Assembly (NCBI GenBank): GCA_913060475.1
Contig: CAJXSD010000003.1
Location: forward strand, 85,275-149,274
DNA length: 64,000 nucleotides
Source: an uncultured Paracoccaceae bacterium
GTDB lineage: Bacteria; Pseudomonadota; Alphaproteobacteria; Rhodobacterales; Rhodobacteraceae
Direction: 5' to 3'
The notes below the pieces were generated by a model. That model saw nothing but the letters and a program-made list of their open reading frames with translations. It was not told the origin of the DNA and searched no databases. The translations under genes were made by a program, and so were the position numbers. Each line of letters begins with the position of its first letter. Within the stretch, counting starts at the first letter, position 1. This document shows positions 8,602 through 16,871 of the stretch, piece by piece.

Positions 8602-9063
8602 ATGACCGTCCGAATAAATGAAATGGATCGAAAAATTTTATCCGAACTGCAAAGCGATGCCAGCCAGTCCCTAGACGAAATTGCGCGTAAAATTGGCAGT
8701 TCCAAGACGCCCGTCTGGAACAGGATTCGCAAAATGCGCGACGCAGGGATCATCAAAGATACGGTCGCCCATCTGGATGCCGAAAGTTTGGGGTTTGACG
8801 CCTGTTTTTTCGTCTTGGTCCGCACCAGCGAACACGAAGCGGCGTGGCAAGACGCATTCCTGACCGCCCTGCGCAAACGCCCCGAGGTCCAAGAGGCGCA
8901 TCGCCTAGCGGGTGACATTGATTACATACTAAAGGTCCGCGTACAAAACGCACGTGCCTATGACGCGTTTTACCAAGCCCTGATTTCCGAGGTGAAAATT
9001 CACAACGTCACCGCCCTGTTATCGATGGAGGAAATCAAATCCACCACCGCGCTGCCCCTATAG
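8602..9063 (+). CDS. Lrp/AsnC family transcriptional regulator
   Basis: A 153-residue regulator: winged HTH in the first 55 residues (MDRKILSELQSDASQSLDEIARKIG, then TPVWNRIRKMRDAGII) and an Lrp ligand/oligomerisation domain with FFVLVRTSEHEAAW and AHRLAGDIDYILKVRV (the G-D-x-D-Y signature). An earlier ATG at 8584 is in frame, but AGGTGAA sits just before the ATG at 8602, which I prefer. It is divergent from cysG with A/T-rich palindromes between, so it probably senses a sulfur or amino-acid signal and controls the cys operon and itself. Its stop overlaps the P450 stop tail-to-tail. Confidence 0.88.
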   Translation: MTVRINEMDRKILSELQSDASQSLDEIARKIGSSKTPVWNRIRKMRDAGIIKDTVAHLDAESLGFDACFFVLVRTSEHEAAWQDAFLTALRKRPEVQEAHRLAGDIDYILKVRVQNARAYDAFYQALISEVKIHNVTALLSMEEIKSTTALPL

Positions 9064-10239
9064 GGTGACGTTCAACGCCTTGAGCCCGTGGAAATGATAG
9101 ATATCGGCATATTCTGGCGTTTGGGCCAAGTTTAGGTTGGGGCAGCGTTCAAACAGGATGGGAATGGCAATTTGCAGTTCCAACCGCGCCAGTGGGGCAC
9201 CGACACAAAAATGAATACCGCCGCCAAAGGCGGTATTTTTTTGGACGCGGCGCGTCGGGTCGAACCGATCCGGCGCATCCCAGCGGTTTGGATCGCGGCC
9301 TGCAGCACCAAACATCAACGCCACTTGGTCACCGCGTTGCAGTGTGATCCCCCCGATGTCCACCGGTTCATAGGCAAAGCGGGTAAACATGTGCAGCGGC
9401 GGGTCATAGCGTAGGATTTCCTCGACCGTGTTTTCGATGGTTTCGGGGCGCAGCCATTCAGGGATGCATCCCTGTTCCAACAGTGTTTTGACACCATTGC
9501 CGATCGTGTGCACGGTCGCTTCGTGACCGGCGTTTAACAGCAAGATGCAGGTTGTGATCAGCTCATCCGTGGTTAGCTTTTGGCCATCCTCTTCTGCGGC
9601 GATCAAATGTGTGATCAGGTCATCTTGGGGGTTTTGGCGTTTTTCTTGGATATAGCGATGCATAAAATCGCGAAATGCGATTGATGCGGCAATGGCGCGA
9701 TCCTCTAGCGCGCGGGTTCGGCGCGCCTGATACATCAGAACCATATCATTGGACCACCGCAGTAAATCAGAGGCCATGGTTTCGGGCACGCCCAGCAGAC
9801 GCGCAATGATAATGACGGGGATTTGTGTCGCATATTGGGGCAGTAAATCACAGACATCGCGGGGCAGATCATCAATCAGATCATGGCACAATTGTGCGAT
9901 TTCGGGGCCCAGTGCTGCAATCCGCCGCGATGTAAAGGCACGTAAAACCAGGCCGCGTAACCGTGTGTGGCGCGGGGGTTCCAATTCCAGCATGGAATGT
10001 GCCTCGATATCGTAAAACGGGGCCAGATGCGGCGCGATTTTGGGGGCGAAATCCGGCAACGCTTCGCGGCCTAACCGTTTGTCCTTGAGCAGGGCTGCAA
10101 TGTGATCATGCGCAAAGACGGCGGCCATGTTATAATCGCGCCAAAACACAGGACCCCCATGTGCCAACATTTCGGCATAAAAAGGATAGGGGTTTTGTAC
10201 AAATTCCGGATCTGTGGGCGATTGTGAAATCGAGTGCAT
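9058..10239 (-). CDS. Cytochrome P450
   Basis: A 393-residue soluble bacterial haem-thiolate monooxygenase. The I-helix oxygen-binding motif reads LLNAGHEATVHTIGNG, the K-helix has EEILRYDPPLHMFTR (ExxR), and the haem loop is AFGGGIHFCVGAPLARLE with the thiolate cysteine. I chose the ATG at 10239; codons farther upstream would run into the divergent dctB. No ferredoxin or ferredoxin reductase is adjacent, so its electron donor lies elsewhere; fpr 5 kb away is a candidate. Substrate cannot be told from the sequence. It overlaps the Lrp-type gene by 6 bases at the 3' end. Confidence 0.93.
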   Translation of the reverse strand: MHSISQSPTDPEFVQNPYPFYAEMLAHGGPVFWRDYNMAAVFAHDHIAALLKDKRLGREALPDFAPKIAPHLAPFYDIEAHSMLELEPPRHTRLRGLVLRAFTSRRIAALGPEIAQLCHDLIDDLPRDVCDLLPQYATQIPVIIIARLLGVPETMASDLLRWSNDMVLMYQARRTRALEDRAIAASIAFRDFMHRYIQEKRQNPQDDLITHLIAAEEDGQKLTTDELITTCILLLNAGHEATVHTIGNGVKTLLEQGCIPEWLRPETIENTVEEILRYDPPLHMFTRFAYEPVDIGGITLQRGDQVALMFGAAGRDPNRWDAPDRFDPTRRVQKNTAFGGGIHFCVGAPLARLELQIAIPILFERCPNLNLAQTPEYADIYHFHGLKALNVTL

Positions 10240-10293
10240 GGAATGTCCTTTCGCTATGGTCAATTCATACCAAGTCGCGCTAGATTGCAATTC

Positions 10294-12072
10294 ATGTTTG
10301 GCAAACACCCTAAGTTTTTTTGGGCCTATGGGGCCCTGATCGGCGCGGCACTGGCAATTGCGGCGGCTGTCTGGCATTTGGGCTATGTCCGTGCGGTCGA
10401 ACAGGTCCATGCGCGTGCGCAATCTGATTTGGCCCTGGCCTCGGATCGATTACAGGCCCAGTTGCAACGTTATCAAGAGGTTGCGGTATTGATGGCCAAC
10501 CATCCTGTTTTGGCCCGTCTGACCCATCCAGATGCATCCCCGCAGGATCAGCAGGCCGCGCGTGATGTGTTACGGGCTGCGGCTGATAAAACAGGGGCCG
10601 TTACGCTGACCTATGTTGCGGTGGATGGGACGATTTTGGCCTCGGCCACGCCCGAGGTATCGCGCGACATCGCCGCCGCCCCCCATTATCGCCGTGCCTT
10701 AACGGGCGCCTTGGGGGTGGGTCATGGGGATGACCCTGTTTTTGGCAAACGGGTGTTTTATTACGCATCGCCGTTTTTCGGGGCAAAACGGGGTGTTCGC
10801 GCCGTGTTAATCGTTACCGTTGATGTCGACCGCATAGAAGCCCGCTGGCGCGGAACGCGGCCGACGGTGTATTTCGTCGACCAAGGCGGGCATGTGTTTA
10901 TTTCGAACCGCTCCGAACTGTTGGGGTGGTTGCGTGACCAAAACGAAGTGGGCCTGCATCCCCCGCAAAAATCAGCGGGATCGGATTTTGCGTCGCATTT
11001 GGTGGCCGCCCAGTATGAGGTTTGGTCGCTGAACTGGGGGCCCTATGTGCCAAAACGGGCATTACATATTTCCAGTGATTTGCCGACCATCGACATGCGT
11101 GCCGAGGCTTTGGTTGATTTGTCGCCCGCGGTTCGGGTTGCGTGGTTGCAATCGTTCGGGGTGGGGGCCAGTGTCGTTTTGTTTGGCCTGGTGTTGTTGT
11201 TTGTCGGTCATCGGCGCGCAGCCTTGGCCCAAGAAAACACAGAACTGGAACATCGCGTGTCCGAACGCACAGCTGAATTGTCCATCCTGAACCAAAACCT
11301 GCGCAGTGAAATTCGTGAACGCCAGGAGGCCGAAGCCGCGCTAAAGCTGGCGCAATCGGAATTGGTGCGGGCGGGTAAACTTTCTGCACTGGGGCAAATG
11401 TCGGCGGGCATCAGTCATGAATTAAACCAGCCTTTGATGGCGATCCAGCAATATGCAATCAACGCACGGACATTTTTGGCGCAGGAAAAAAATCAGCAGG
11501 CGGGTGCCAATCTGGATCATATTGCGAGCCTGTCTCAGCGCATGGGCCGTATCATCAAAAACCTGCGGGCTTTTGCGCGAAACGAACATGAACCCGTGGG
11601 GCAGGTGGATGCGGTCGCAGTGATCGACAGCGCGGTCGAGTTGATGGCCGTGCGCTGCACACAAGATGATATCAGCCTGAATTGGGATGCGCCCGGCATG
11701 CCCGTCTATGTTGTCGCCGGCGAGGTGCGATTGGGGCAGGTCATCGTGAACCTGATTTCCAATGCCGCGGACGCCATGGCACAGTCTGCCACGCGCGAAA
11801 TAACGATCACGCTGAAACCTGCGCCTAGGGCCGACCAACCGGTGGTCGTGTCGGTTGCAGATACGGGGCCGGGCATTGACGAGCCGGAAAAAATCTTTGA
11901 TCCCTTTTATACCACGAAATCGGTGGGGCAGGGCGATGGAATGGGGCTGGGTTTGTCAATTTCCTATGGCCTGATCCAAAGTTTCGGCGGCGACATCCGC
12001 GGGGAAAACACCAAAGATGGCGCGATATTTTCGATTGATTTGAAACCCTGGACAGGTACACAGCAGACATGA
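10294..12072 (+). CDS. dctB: C4-dicarboxylate sensor histidine kinase DctB
   Basis: A 592-residue membrane sensor. TM1 is residues about 9-30 (FWAYGALIGAALAIAAAVW); a periplasmic double-PAS-like sensor follows (LPQYE-like region with LTYVAVDGTILASA and YYASPFFGAKRGV); TM2 is near 285-308 (GASVVLFGLVLLFVGH). The cytoplasmic part has a coiled-coil linker, H-box SAGISHELNQPLMAIQQYA (His near 374), N-box NLISNAADAM, and G-boxes DTGPGI and GMGLGLSI. I chose the ATG at 10294 because an earlier ATG at 10234 overlaps the divergent P450 start. It overlaps dctD by 4 bases and precedes dctPQM, so it likely senses the transported dicarboxylate. Confidence 0.9.
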   Translation: MFGKHPKFFWAYGALIGAALAIAAAVWHLGYVRAVEQVHARAQSDLALASDRLQAQLQRYQEVAVLMANHPVLARLTHPDASPQDQQAARDVLRAAADKTGAVTLTYVAVDGTILASATPEVSRDIAAAPHYRRALTGALGVGHGDDPVFGKRVFYYASPFFGAKRGVRAVLIVTVDVDRIEARWRGTRPTVYFVDQGGHVFISNRSELLGWLRDQNEVGLHPPQKSAGSDFASHLVAAQYEVWSLNWGPYVPKRALHISSDLPTIDMRAEALVDLSPAVRVAWLQSFGVGASVVLFGLVLLFVGHRRAALAQENTELEHRVSERTAELSILNQNLRSEIRERQEAEAALKLAQSELVRAGKLSALGQMSAGISHELNQPLMAIQQYAINARTFLAQEKNQQAGANLDHIASLSQRMGRIIKNLRAFARNEHEPVGQVDAVAVIDSAVELMAVRCTQDDISLNWDAPGMPVYVVAGEVRLGQVIVNLISNAADAMAQSATREITITLKPAPRADQPVVVSVADTGPGIDEPEKIFDPFYTTKSVGQGDGMGLGLSISYGLIQSFGGDIRGENTKDGAIFSIDLKPWTGTQQT

Positions 12073-13301
12073 AACAGGTTTTATTGGTTGATGACGATGC
12101 GGCCGTGCGCAACGCGGTGGCCCAAACGCTGGAACTGGCCGATTTCGATGTGATCACGGCCGGATCCTTTGTCGAGGCCAAAGACCACATCACCAAACGC
12201 TATGCCGGCGTCATTTTGTCGGATATTCGGATGCCTGGTCGCGACGGGTTTCATTTGCTGGACTATACCAAATCGGTCGATCCAGAATTGCCAGTCGTAT
12301 TTTTATCCGGCGAAGGGGATATTCCCATGGCGGTGCGCGCCGTCGGCAAAGGGGCCTTTGATTTTTTGGAAAAACCCTGCGGACCGGCCGACATGATTGC
12401 CGTTTTGCATCGCGCCTGTGCGGCACGATCTGTGGTTTTGGAAAACAGGGCCATGATGCATGAAATTGAAACCGGCGATCCGGCAGCGCGGTTGATATTT
12501 GGCGTATCTGAGGCCGCAGAACAGCTGCGCAGAAAAATACGGTCTGTTGCCGGGATCGAGGCAGAGGTTTTAATCACAGGCGCGGCGGGAACAGGGATTT
12601 CCAAGGTCGCCGAAGTGCTGCATCTGAGTTCGCCGCGATCCAAGGGCGCATTTCAAAAACGTGCCTCTGAGCAGTTGACACGGGACGGATTGGCCCAGGT
12701 GTTGGCGCAGTGCGAACATGGTGGGGTGTTTTTCGATGCGATCGAACAAATGCCGCGCGATACCCAGTTGATGTTGCTGGACCATATGGAATCGGGCGAC
12801 CCCATGCCGCGTGTGATTGCGGGAACAAACCTGTCCTTGGCAGATCTGGATCATTCCGGCGCCTTGGTGCCCGATTTGTTTTACCGGTTCAATGCCTTGT
12901 CCATTCGTATCCCGCCCCTGTCCGAACGCCCCGAAGATATTCCGGTTATGTTTCACCACTATGTCGCCCAAGCGGCTGAGCAATCGGGAAAGCCCATCCC
13001 TGACATCGGCCCCGAGGTGATCGGGTCGTTAATGGCGCGCGAATGGCCTGGAAACGCGCGGTCATTGATGAGCGTTGCGATGAAATTTGTGCTGGGGATC
13101 GCAGATTTTGCCCAAACGGACATTGATGAAACCTTGGGGTTGGCGCAGCAAATGGCGCAGGTCGAAAAGGCCCTGATTGTTGACGCATTGCGCAAATCAA
13201 ATGGCCGCGTGGCCGAGGCGATCAAAATCCTAAAACTGCCGCGCAAGACATTTTACGACAAACTGAACAAACACGGGATTCGTGCAGAGGAATTTCGCTA
13301 G
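12069..13301 (+). CDS. dctD: DctD-like response regulator with degenerate AAA+ domain
   Basis: A 410-residue regulator paired with DctB. The receiver (residues 1-120) is intact: LLVDDD, the phosphoryl acceptor in LSDIRMPGRDG and the late lysine in FLEKPCG. The central domain is eroded. Walker A reads GAAGTGISK, with Ile where the nucleotide-binding Lys belongs; Walker B reads GGVFFDAIEQM, with Ala for Glu; and the segment holding the sigma-54 contact loop GAFTGA is missing, with about 17 residues lost. DLFYRFN and IPPLSERPEDIP remain. The Fis-type HTH (NGRVAEAIKILKLPRKTFYDKL) is intact. It probably binds DNA but cannot remodel sigma-54 polymerase. Rhodobacter capsulatus NtrC, which lacks GAFTGA and works with sigma-70, is a precedent. 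Confidence 0.88.
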   Translation: MKQVLLVDDDAAVRNAVAQTLELADFDVITAGSFVEAKDHITKRYAGVILSDIRMPGRDGFHLLDYTKSVDPELPVVFLSGEGDIPMAVRAVGKGAFDFLEKPCGPADMIAVLHRACAARSVVLENRAMMHEIETGDPAARLIFGVSEAAEQLRRKIRSVAGIEAEVLITGAAGTGISKVAEVLHLSSPRSKGAFQKRASEQLTRDGLAQVLAQCEHGGVFFDAIEQMPRDTQLMLLDHMESGDPMPRVIAGTNLSLADLDHSGALVPDLFYRFNALSIRIPPLSERPEDIPVMFHHYVAQAAEQSGKPIPDIGPEVIGSLMAREWPGNARSLMSVAMKFVLGIADFAQTDIDETLGLAQQMAQVEKALIVDALRKSNGRVAEAIKILKLPRKTFYDKLNKHGIRAEEFR

Positions 13302-13305
13302 GCTG

Positions 13306-13354
13306 TGTGGAAATCCGCACAAACCCCGTTGTGGTGCGTGTGAAATTTCGCACA
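13306..13354. promoter_or_regulatory. Tandem DctD-type binding sites upstream of dctP
   Basis: Two related 16-mers, TGTGGAAATCCGCACA (13306-13321) and TGTGAAATTTCGCACA (13339-13354), match at 13 of 16 positions and start 33 bases apart, about three helical turns. They resemble the dyad TGTGCG...CGCACA reported for rhizobial DctD upstream activating sites (from memory). They lie about 70-100 bases before the probable dctP promoter. Confidence 0.7.
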
Positions 13355-13385
13355 GTGTGCGCAGGAACAGATTGCCCTTGTGTCC

Positions 13386-13423
13386 CTGATGCGATGTAAG
13401 TATCTGAATATAATAAATATAAT
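13386..13423 (+). promoter_or_regulatory. Probable sigma-70 type promoter of dctPQM
   Basis: Two overlapping perfect TATAAT hexamers (13409-13414 and 13418-13423) lie downstream of the DctD-type sites. The first has only a weak -35 (CTGATG at 13386, 17-base spacing), typical of an activated promoter. I found no GG-N10-GC pair with -24/-12 spacing in the gap, so a sigma-54 promoter is not supported. Confidence 0.5.
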
Positions 13424-13524
13424 TGATTAGATGAAAATGGAAACTCTTTGTTTGCAACATGTGGGGTTAGAGGTTCTAGTGTACTCAGCCCAAGTTGGGA
13501 TCAATGGAAACGGGAGGATATTCC

Positions 13525-14526
13525 ATGAAACTATTTACCGCTGCTTTAACGGCGCTGACCCTTACCGTGTCAGCTGGTGCGGTTTCTGCTGCATGCGATG
13601 ACGGCGAAATCGTAATCAAACTAAGCCACGTTACAAACACTGATAAGCACCCCAAAGGGATTGCTGCATCGTTGTTGCAGTCGCGCGTGAACGAAGAGAT
13701 GAACGGCAAAGCCTGTATGGAGGTTTTCCCGAACTCAACCCTATATAACGATGACCAAGTTCTAGAAGCCTTGTTGCAAGGCGACGTTCAAATGGCGGCC
13801 CCATCGTTGTCGAAATTCGAACAGTTTACCAAAGTGTTCCGGATTTTTGACCTGCCATTTATGTTCAAAAACATCAATGCTGTTGACGAATTCCAGAACT
13901 CAGAAACGGGTCAAGCGATGAAAGAGTCCATGACCCGTCGCGGTTTGTTGGGTCTGGCGTTCTGGCACAACGGCATGAAACAAATGTCAGCAAACAAAGC
14001 GTTGAACCTGCCAACTGATGCAAACGGTCTGAAATTCCGCGTTCAGAATTCGGAAGTGTTAAAGGCGCAGATGGCCGCATTGGGTGGTTCACCCCAACCG
14101 ATGGCATTTTCCGAAGTGTACGGCGCGCTGCAAACCGGTGTTGTAGACGGTCAGGAAAACACATGGTCTAACATCTATGGTCAGAAATTCTTTGAAGTCC
14201 AAGACGGCATCACCGAAACCAACCACGGTATTATCGACTATATGTTGGTGACATCGGTTGATTGGTGGGATGGTCTGCCTGCAGATGTGCGCGATCAATT
14301 GGCAACAATTGTGACCGAAGTGACCGAAGCGCGCAACGCAGAGTCCACAGCCGTAAACGAAGCAGCCAAGCAAGAGATCATCAAAGCAGGTGGTGTTGTT
14401 CGGACATTGGACGCCGATCAGCGTGCGGCATGGGTTGCTGCGATGAAGCCTGTTTGGGAACAATTCGCGGGTGATGTTGGAACCGACAACATCGACGCTG
14501 CACAAGCAATCAACGCAAAGCACTAA
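13525..14526 (+). CDS. dctP: TRAP transporter substrate-binding protein DctP
   Basis: Periplasmic receptor delivering a dicarboxylate-type organic acid to DctQM. The 333-residue precursor has a signal peptide (MKLFTAALTALTLTVSAGAVSAA, cleavage near Ala23). Mature features: IKLSHVTNTDKHPKG, LFYG-equivalent LLQSRVNEEMNGKACMEVFPNS, FRVQNSEVLKAQMAALGGSPQPM with the substrate-carboxylate Arg, and GVVDGQENTWSNIY, all usual in DctP. The ATG at 13525 has GGGAGGA ahead of it. It is the first structural gene of the operon, with a strong hairpin separating it from dctQ. Substrate (C4-dicarboxylate) is inferred from family and DctBD. Confidence 0.94.
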   Translation: MKLFTAALTALTLTVSAGAVSAACDDGEIVIKLSHVTNTDKHPKGIAASLLQSRVNEEMNGKACMEVFPNSTLYNDDQVLEALLQGDVQMAAPSLSKFEQFTKVFRIFDLPFMFKNINAVDEFQNSETGQAMKESMTRRGLLGLAFWHNGMKQMSANKALNLPTDANGLKFRVQNSEVLKAQMAALGGSPQPMAFSEVYGALQTGVVDGQENTWSNIYGQKFFEVQDGITETNHGIIDYMLVTSVDWWDGLPADVRDQLATIVTEVTEARNAESTAVNEAAKQEIIKAGGVVRTLDADQRAAWVAAMKPVWEQFAGDVGTDNIDAAQAINAKH

Positions 14527-14537
14527 TCGCGATTATC

Positions 14538-14564
14538 ACCCGGCCATGATTATTTTGGCCGGGT
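14538..14564 (+). terminator. Intergenic hairpin between dctP and dctQ
   Basis: ACCCGGCC and GGCCGGGT form a perfect 8-base stem around an 11-base loop. There is no T-run after it, so it is more likely an mRNA-stabilising or partial-termination stem that lets the binding protein be made in excess over DctQM. Role inferred. Confidence 0.6.
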
Positions 14565-14592
14565 GAATTGTATTTTATCTGGGGGCATTGCC

Positions 14593-15282
14593 ATGTCTGT
14601 GGACGATCAATCGCAAACGGGGTTTGCGAAATTTATCAATGAAATAGAAGAAACCTTTATCGCGCTGCTGTTGGGCGGCATGGTATTGATTACTTTTGTC
14701 AATGTTGTGCTGCGATATGGATTTAACACCGGCCTGATTTGGGGGCTTGAATCTGTTTTGTTTTTGTTCGCATGGCTGGTTCTGTTTGGTGTGGCCTATG
14801 CGTTCAAAGTGACCGCAAATCTCGGTGTTGACGCCATTTTGAATATCGCGCCAACGCGCATCAAACGCATCATGATCCTTGCGTCCTGTGCTGTCTGTAT
14901 TATTTATGCGGGTTTGTTGTTCAAAGGGGCATGGGATTACTGGGCAAATTTTGCCAACCTGCCGCAAACAACAGGGCGCTGGTTTCCCACCGGTTTCGAA
15001 GAGATGAAACGCACATCCTATCGTGCATGGTATGAAACCATCGATATTCCCTTCCCTGAATTTTTGCGCTGGATCGAACCCATAATGAACGAAGGCGAGC
15101 ATTACGAAAAACTGCCCCGCTTTATTCCCTATGCGATGCTGCCATTTGGTGTGGGTCTGATGTTGTTTCGGATCATCCAAGTCACCATCCGCATCATCAA
15201 AGGCGACGCAGAAAACATTATTGTCAGCCACGAAGCAGAAGATGCCGTGGAAGACGCAAAACATCTAAACCAAGAGGCCTAA
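14593..15282 (+). CDS. dctQ: TRAP transporter small permease DctQ
   Basis: A 229-residue inner membrane protein with four predicted helices: IALLLGGMVLITFVNVVLR, VLFLFAWLVLFGVAYAF, IMILASCAVCIIYAGLLF and AMLPFGVGLMLFRIIQVTI. A loop of about 65 residues between helices 3 and 4 (NLPQTTGRWFPTGF through PRFIPY) makes it longer than typical DctQ (about 160-190). The ATG at 14593 follows a GGGGG stretch; an in-frame GTG at 14563 is less likely. It pairs with DctM, 3 bases downstream. Confidence 0.9.
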   Translation: MSVDDQSQTGFAKFINEIEETFIALLLGGMVLITFVNVVLRYGFNTGLIWGLESVLFLFAWLVLFGVAYAFKVTANLGVDAILNIAPTRIKRIMILASCAVCIIYAGLLFKGAWDYWANFANLPQTTGRWFPTGFEEMKRTSYRAWYETIDIPFPEFLRWIEPIMNEGEHYEKLPRFIPYAMLPFGVGLMLFRIIQVTIRIIKGDAENIIVSHEAEDAVEDAKHLNQEA

Positions 15283-15285
15283 TCC

Positions 15286-16821
15286 ATGTCAGTCGCAATT
15301 TTATTTGGGATGATCATCGCGCTGTTGCTGATTGGCGTCCCCATCGCTGTGGCCCTGGGTCTATCGTCGATTGTGTTTCTATTGGTGCTTAGCGATACAT
15401 CGCTTGCCTCAATCGCGCAGTCGTTTTTTCAGGCGATGGCTGGGCACTATACGCTGTTGGCGATCCCGTTTTTCATTTTGGCATCTACCTTTATGTCAAC
15501 GGGTGGTGTGGCGAAACGGATCATTCGGTTTTCGATCGCGCTGGTCGGTCATTTCCGCGGGGGATTGGCGATTGCGGGCGTGTTTGCCTGCATGATGTTT
15601 GCGGCCCTATCAGGGTCATCACCGGCCACGGTTGTGGCCATTGGATCCATTGTGATCGCTGGCATGCGCCAAGTTGGGTACACCAAGGATTTCGCCGCTG
15701 GTGTCATTGCCAATGCAGGCACTTTGGGCATTTTGATTCCGCCATCGATTGTGATGGTGGTCTATGCCTCGGCCACGGATGTGTCCGTGGGACGGATGTT
15801 TTTGGCTGGGGTCATCCCCGGATTGATGGCGGGTACCATGTTGATGCTGGCCATTTGGGTGATTGCCCGCATGCGCAACCTGCCCAAGGGCGAATGGAAA
15901 GGCTGGGGCGAGGTCCTGTCATCAGGGCGCGACGCCATCTGGGGTCTGTTTTTGATCATCATCATCTTGGGCGGGATCTATGGCGGTATTTTTACCCCGA
16001 CCGAAGCGGCAGCCGTCGCAGCCGTCTATGCGTTTTTGATCGCAAACTTTGTCTATCGTGACATGGGTATCTTTGCCAAAGTGGCGCCCAAGGCGGGCAA
16101 TTTCGCAACCATTTTTGTGTTGGGTGGCGTAGCGCTGGGAATTGCAATCTGGCTGACACTGGGCATCGATTTGCCAACCGCGACGCTGTACGGATTTGGG
16201 GTGGCGTTGGTATTGGCCATTTGGGACAGCCTGCGCAAAGGGCAAATGCCGGTCCCCGTTCACATCGCGTCAGATATCGTGAAAATGCCCCTGTCTGTGG
16301 TGCACAAAGATACCCGTGACACCCTGTTCGAAGCGGGAAAAATGACCGTGACATTGATGTTCATCATCGCCAACGCGCTGATTTTGAAACATGTGTTGAC
16401 GGACGAACAAATCCCGCAACAAATCACGGCTGCTATGCTGGATGCGGGTTTTGGTCCGATCATGTTCCTGGTCATTGTGAACGTGATTTTGTTGATCGGG
16501 GGTCAGTTTATGGAACCATCCGGGCTGATTGTGATTGTGGCCCCTTTGGTTTTCCCGATTGCCATTGAACTGGGTATTGATCCGATCCATTTGGGGATCA
16601 TTATGGTGGTGAACATGGAAATCGGCATGATCACGCCGCCCGTAGGTTTGAACCTGTTTGTGACCTCGGGCGTGGCGGGAATGCCCATGATGAAGGTTGT
16701 GCGCGCCGCATTGCCATTCTTGGCCGTGTTGTTCGTGTTCTTGATTATGGTGACCTATATCCCGATCCTGTCTACGTTCTTGCCCACCTATTTCATGGGG
16801 CCGGAAATCATCACAAAATAA
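15286..16821 (+). CDS. dctM: TRAP transporter large permease DctM
   Basis: Main membrane subunit of the secondary transporter, sodium- or proton-driven. At 511 residues it exceeds the common length of about 430. The DctM core is clear: AIPFFILASTFM, FAALSGSSPATVVAIG, GTLGILIPPSIVMVVY, FTPTEAAAVAAVYA in the first half and MEPSGLIVIVAPLVFPIA and ITPPVGLNLFV in the second. The extra length is roughly residues 265-350, between the halves, containing two additional hydrophobic stretches and a charged loop. The last gene of the operon; a strong terminator follows. Confidence 0.93.
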   Translation: MSVAILFGMIIALLLIGVPIAVALGLSSIVFLLVLSDTSLASIAQSFFQAMAGHYTLLAIPFFILASTFMSTGGVAKRIIRFSIALVGHFRGGLAIAGVFACMMFAALSGSSPATVVAIGSIVIAGMRQVGYTKDFAAGVIANAGTLGILIPPSIVMVVYASATDVSVGRMFLAGVIPGLMAGTMLMLAIWVIARMRNLPKGEWKGWGEVLSSGRDAIWGLFLIIIILGGIYGGIFTPTEAAAVAAVYAFLIANFVYRDMGIFAKVAPKAGNFATIFVLGGVALGIAIWLTLGIDLPTATLYGFGVALVLAIWDSLRKGQMPVPVHIASDIVKMPLSVVHKDTRDTLFEAGKMTVTLMFIIANALILKHVLTDEQIPQQITAAMLDAGFGPIMFLVIVNVILLIGGQFMEPSGLIVIVAPLVFPIAIELGIDPIHLGIIMVVNMEIGMITPPVGLNLFVTSGVAGMPMMKVVRAALPFLAVLFVFLIMVTYIPILSTFLPTYFMGPEIITK

Positions 16822-16824
16822 ACG

Positions 16825-16850
16825 AAAGGCGCCCGGATCGGGCGCCTTTT
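16825..16850. terminator. Intrinsic terminator after dctM
   Basis: AAAGGCGCCC and GGGCGCCTTT pair around GGATC, followed by TTTT. The A-run on the left side also lets it terminate tpiA from the other strand. Confidence 0.88.
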
Positions 16851-16871
16851 ACATTCGAACGGACTGTTGGA

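Noticed and set aside
13441..13458. TGG...TTTGC before dctP as a sigma-54 -24/-12 promoter
   Set aside because: The GG-to-GC distance is 3 bases too long and the bases between do not fit.
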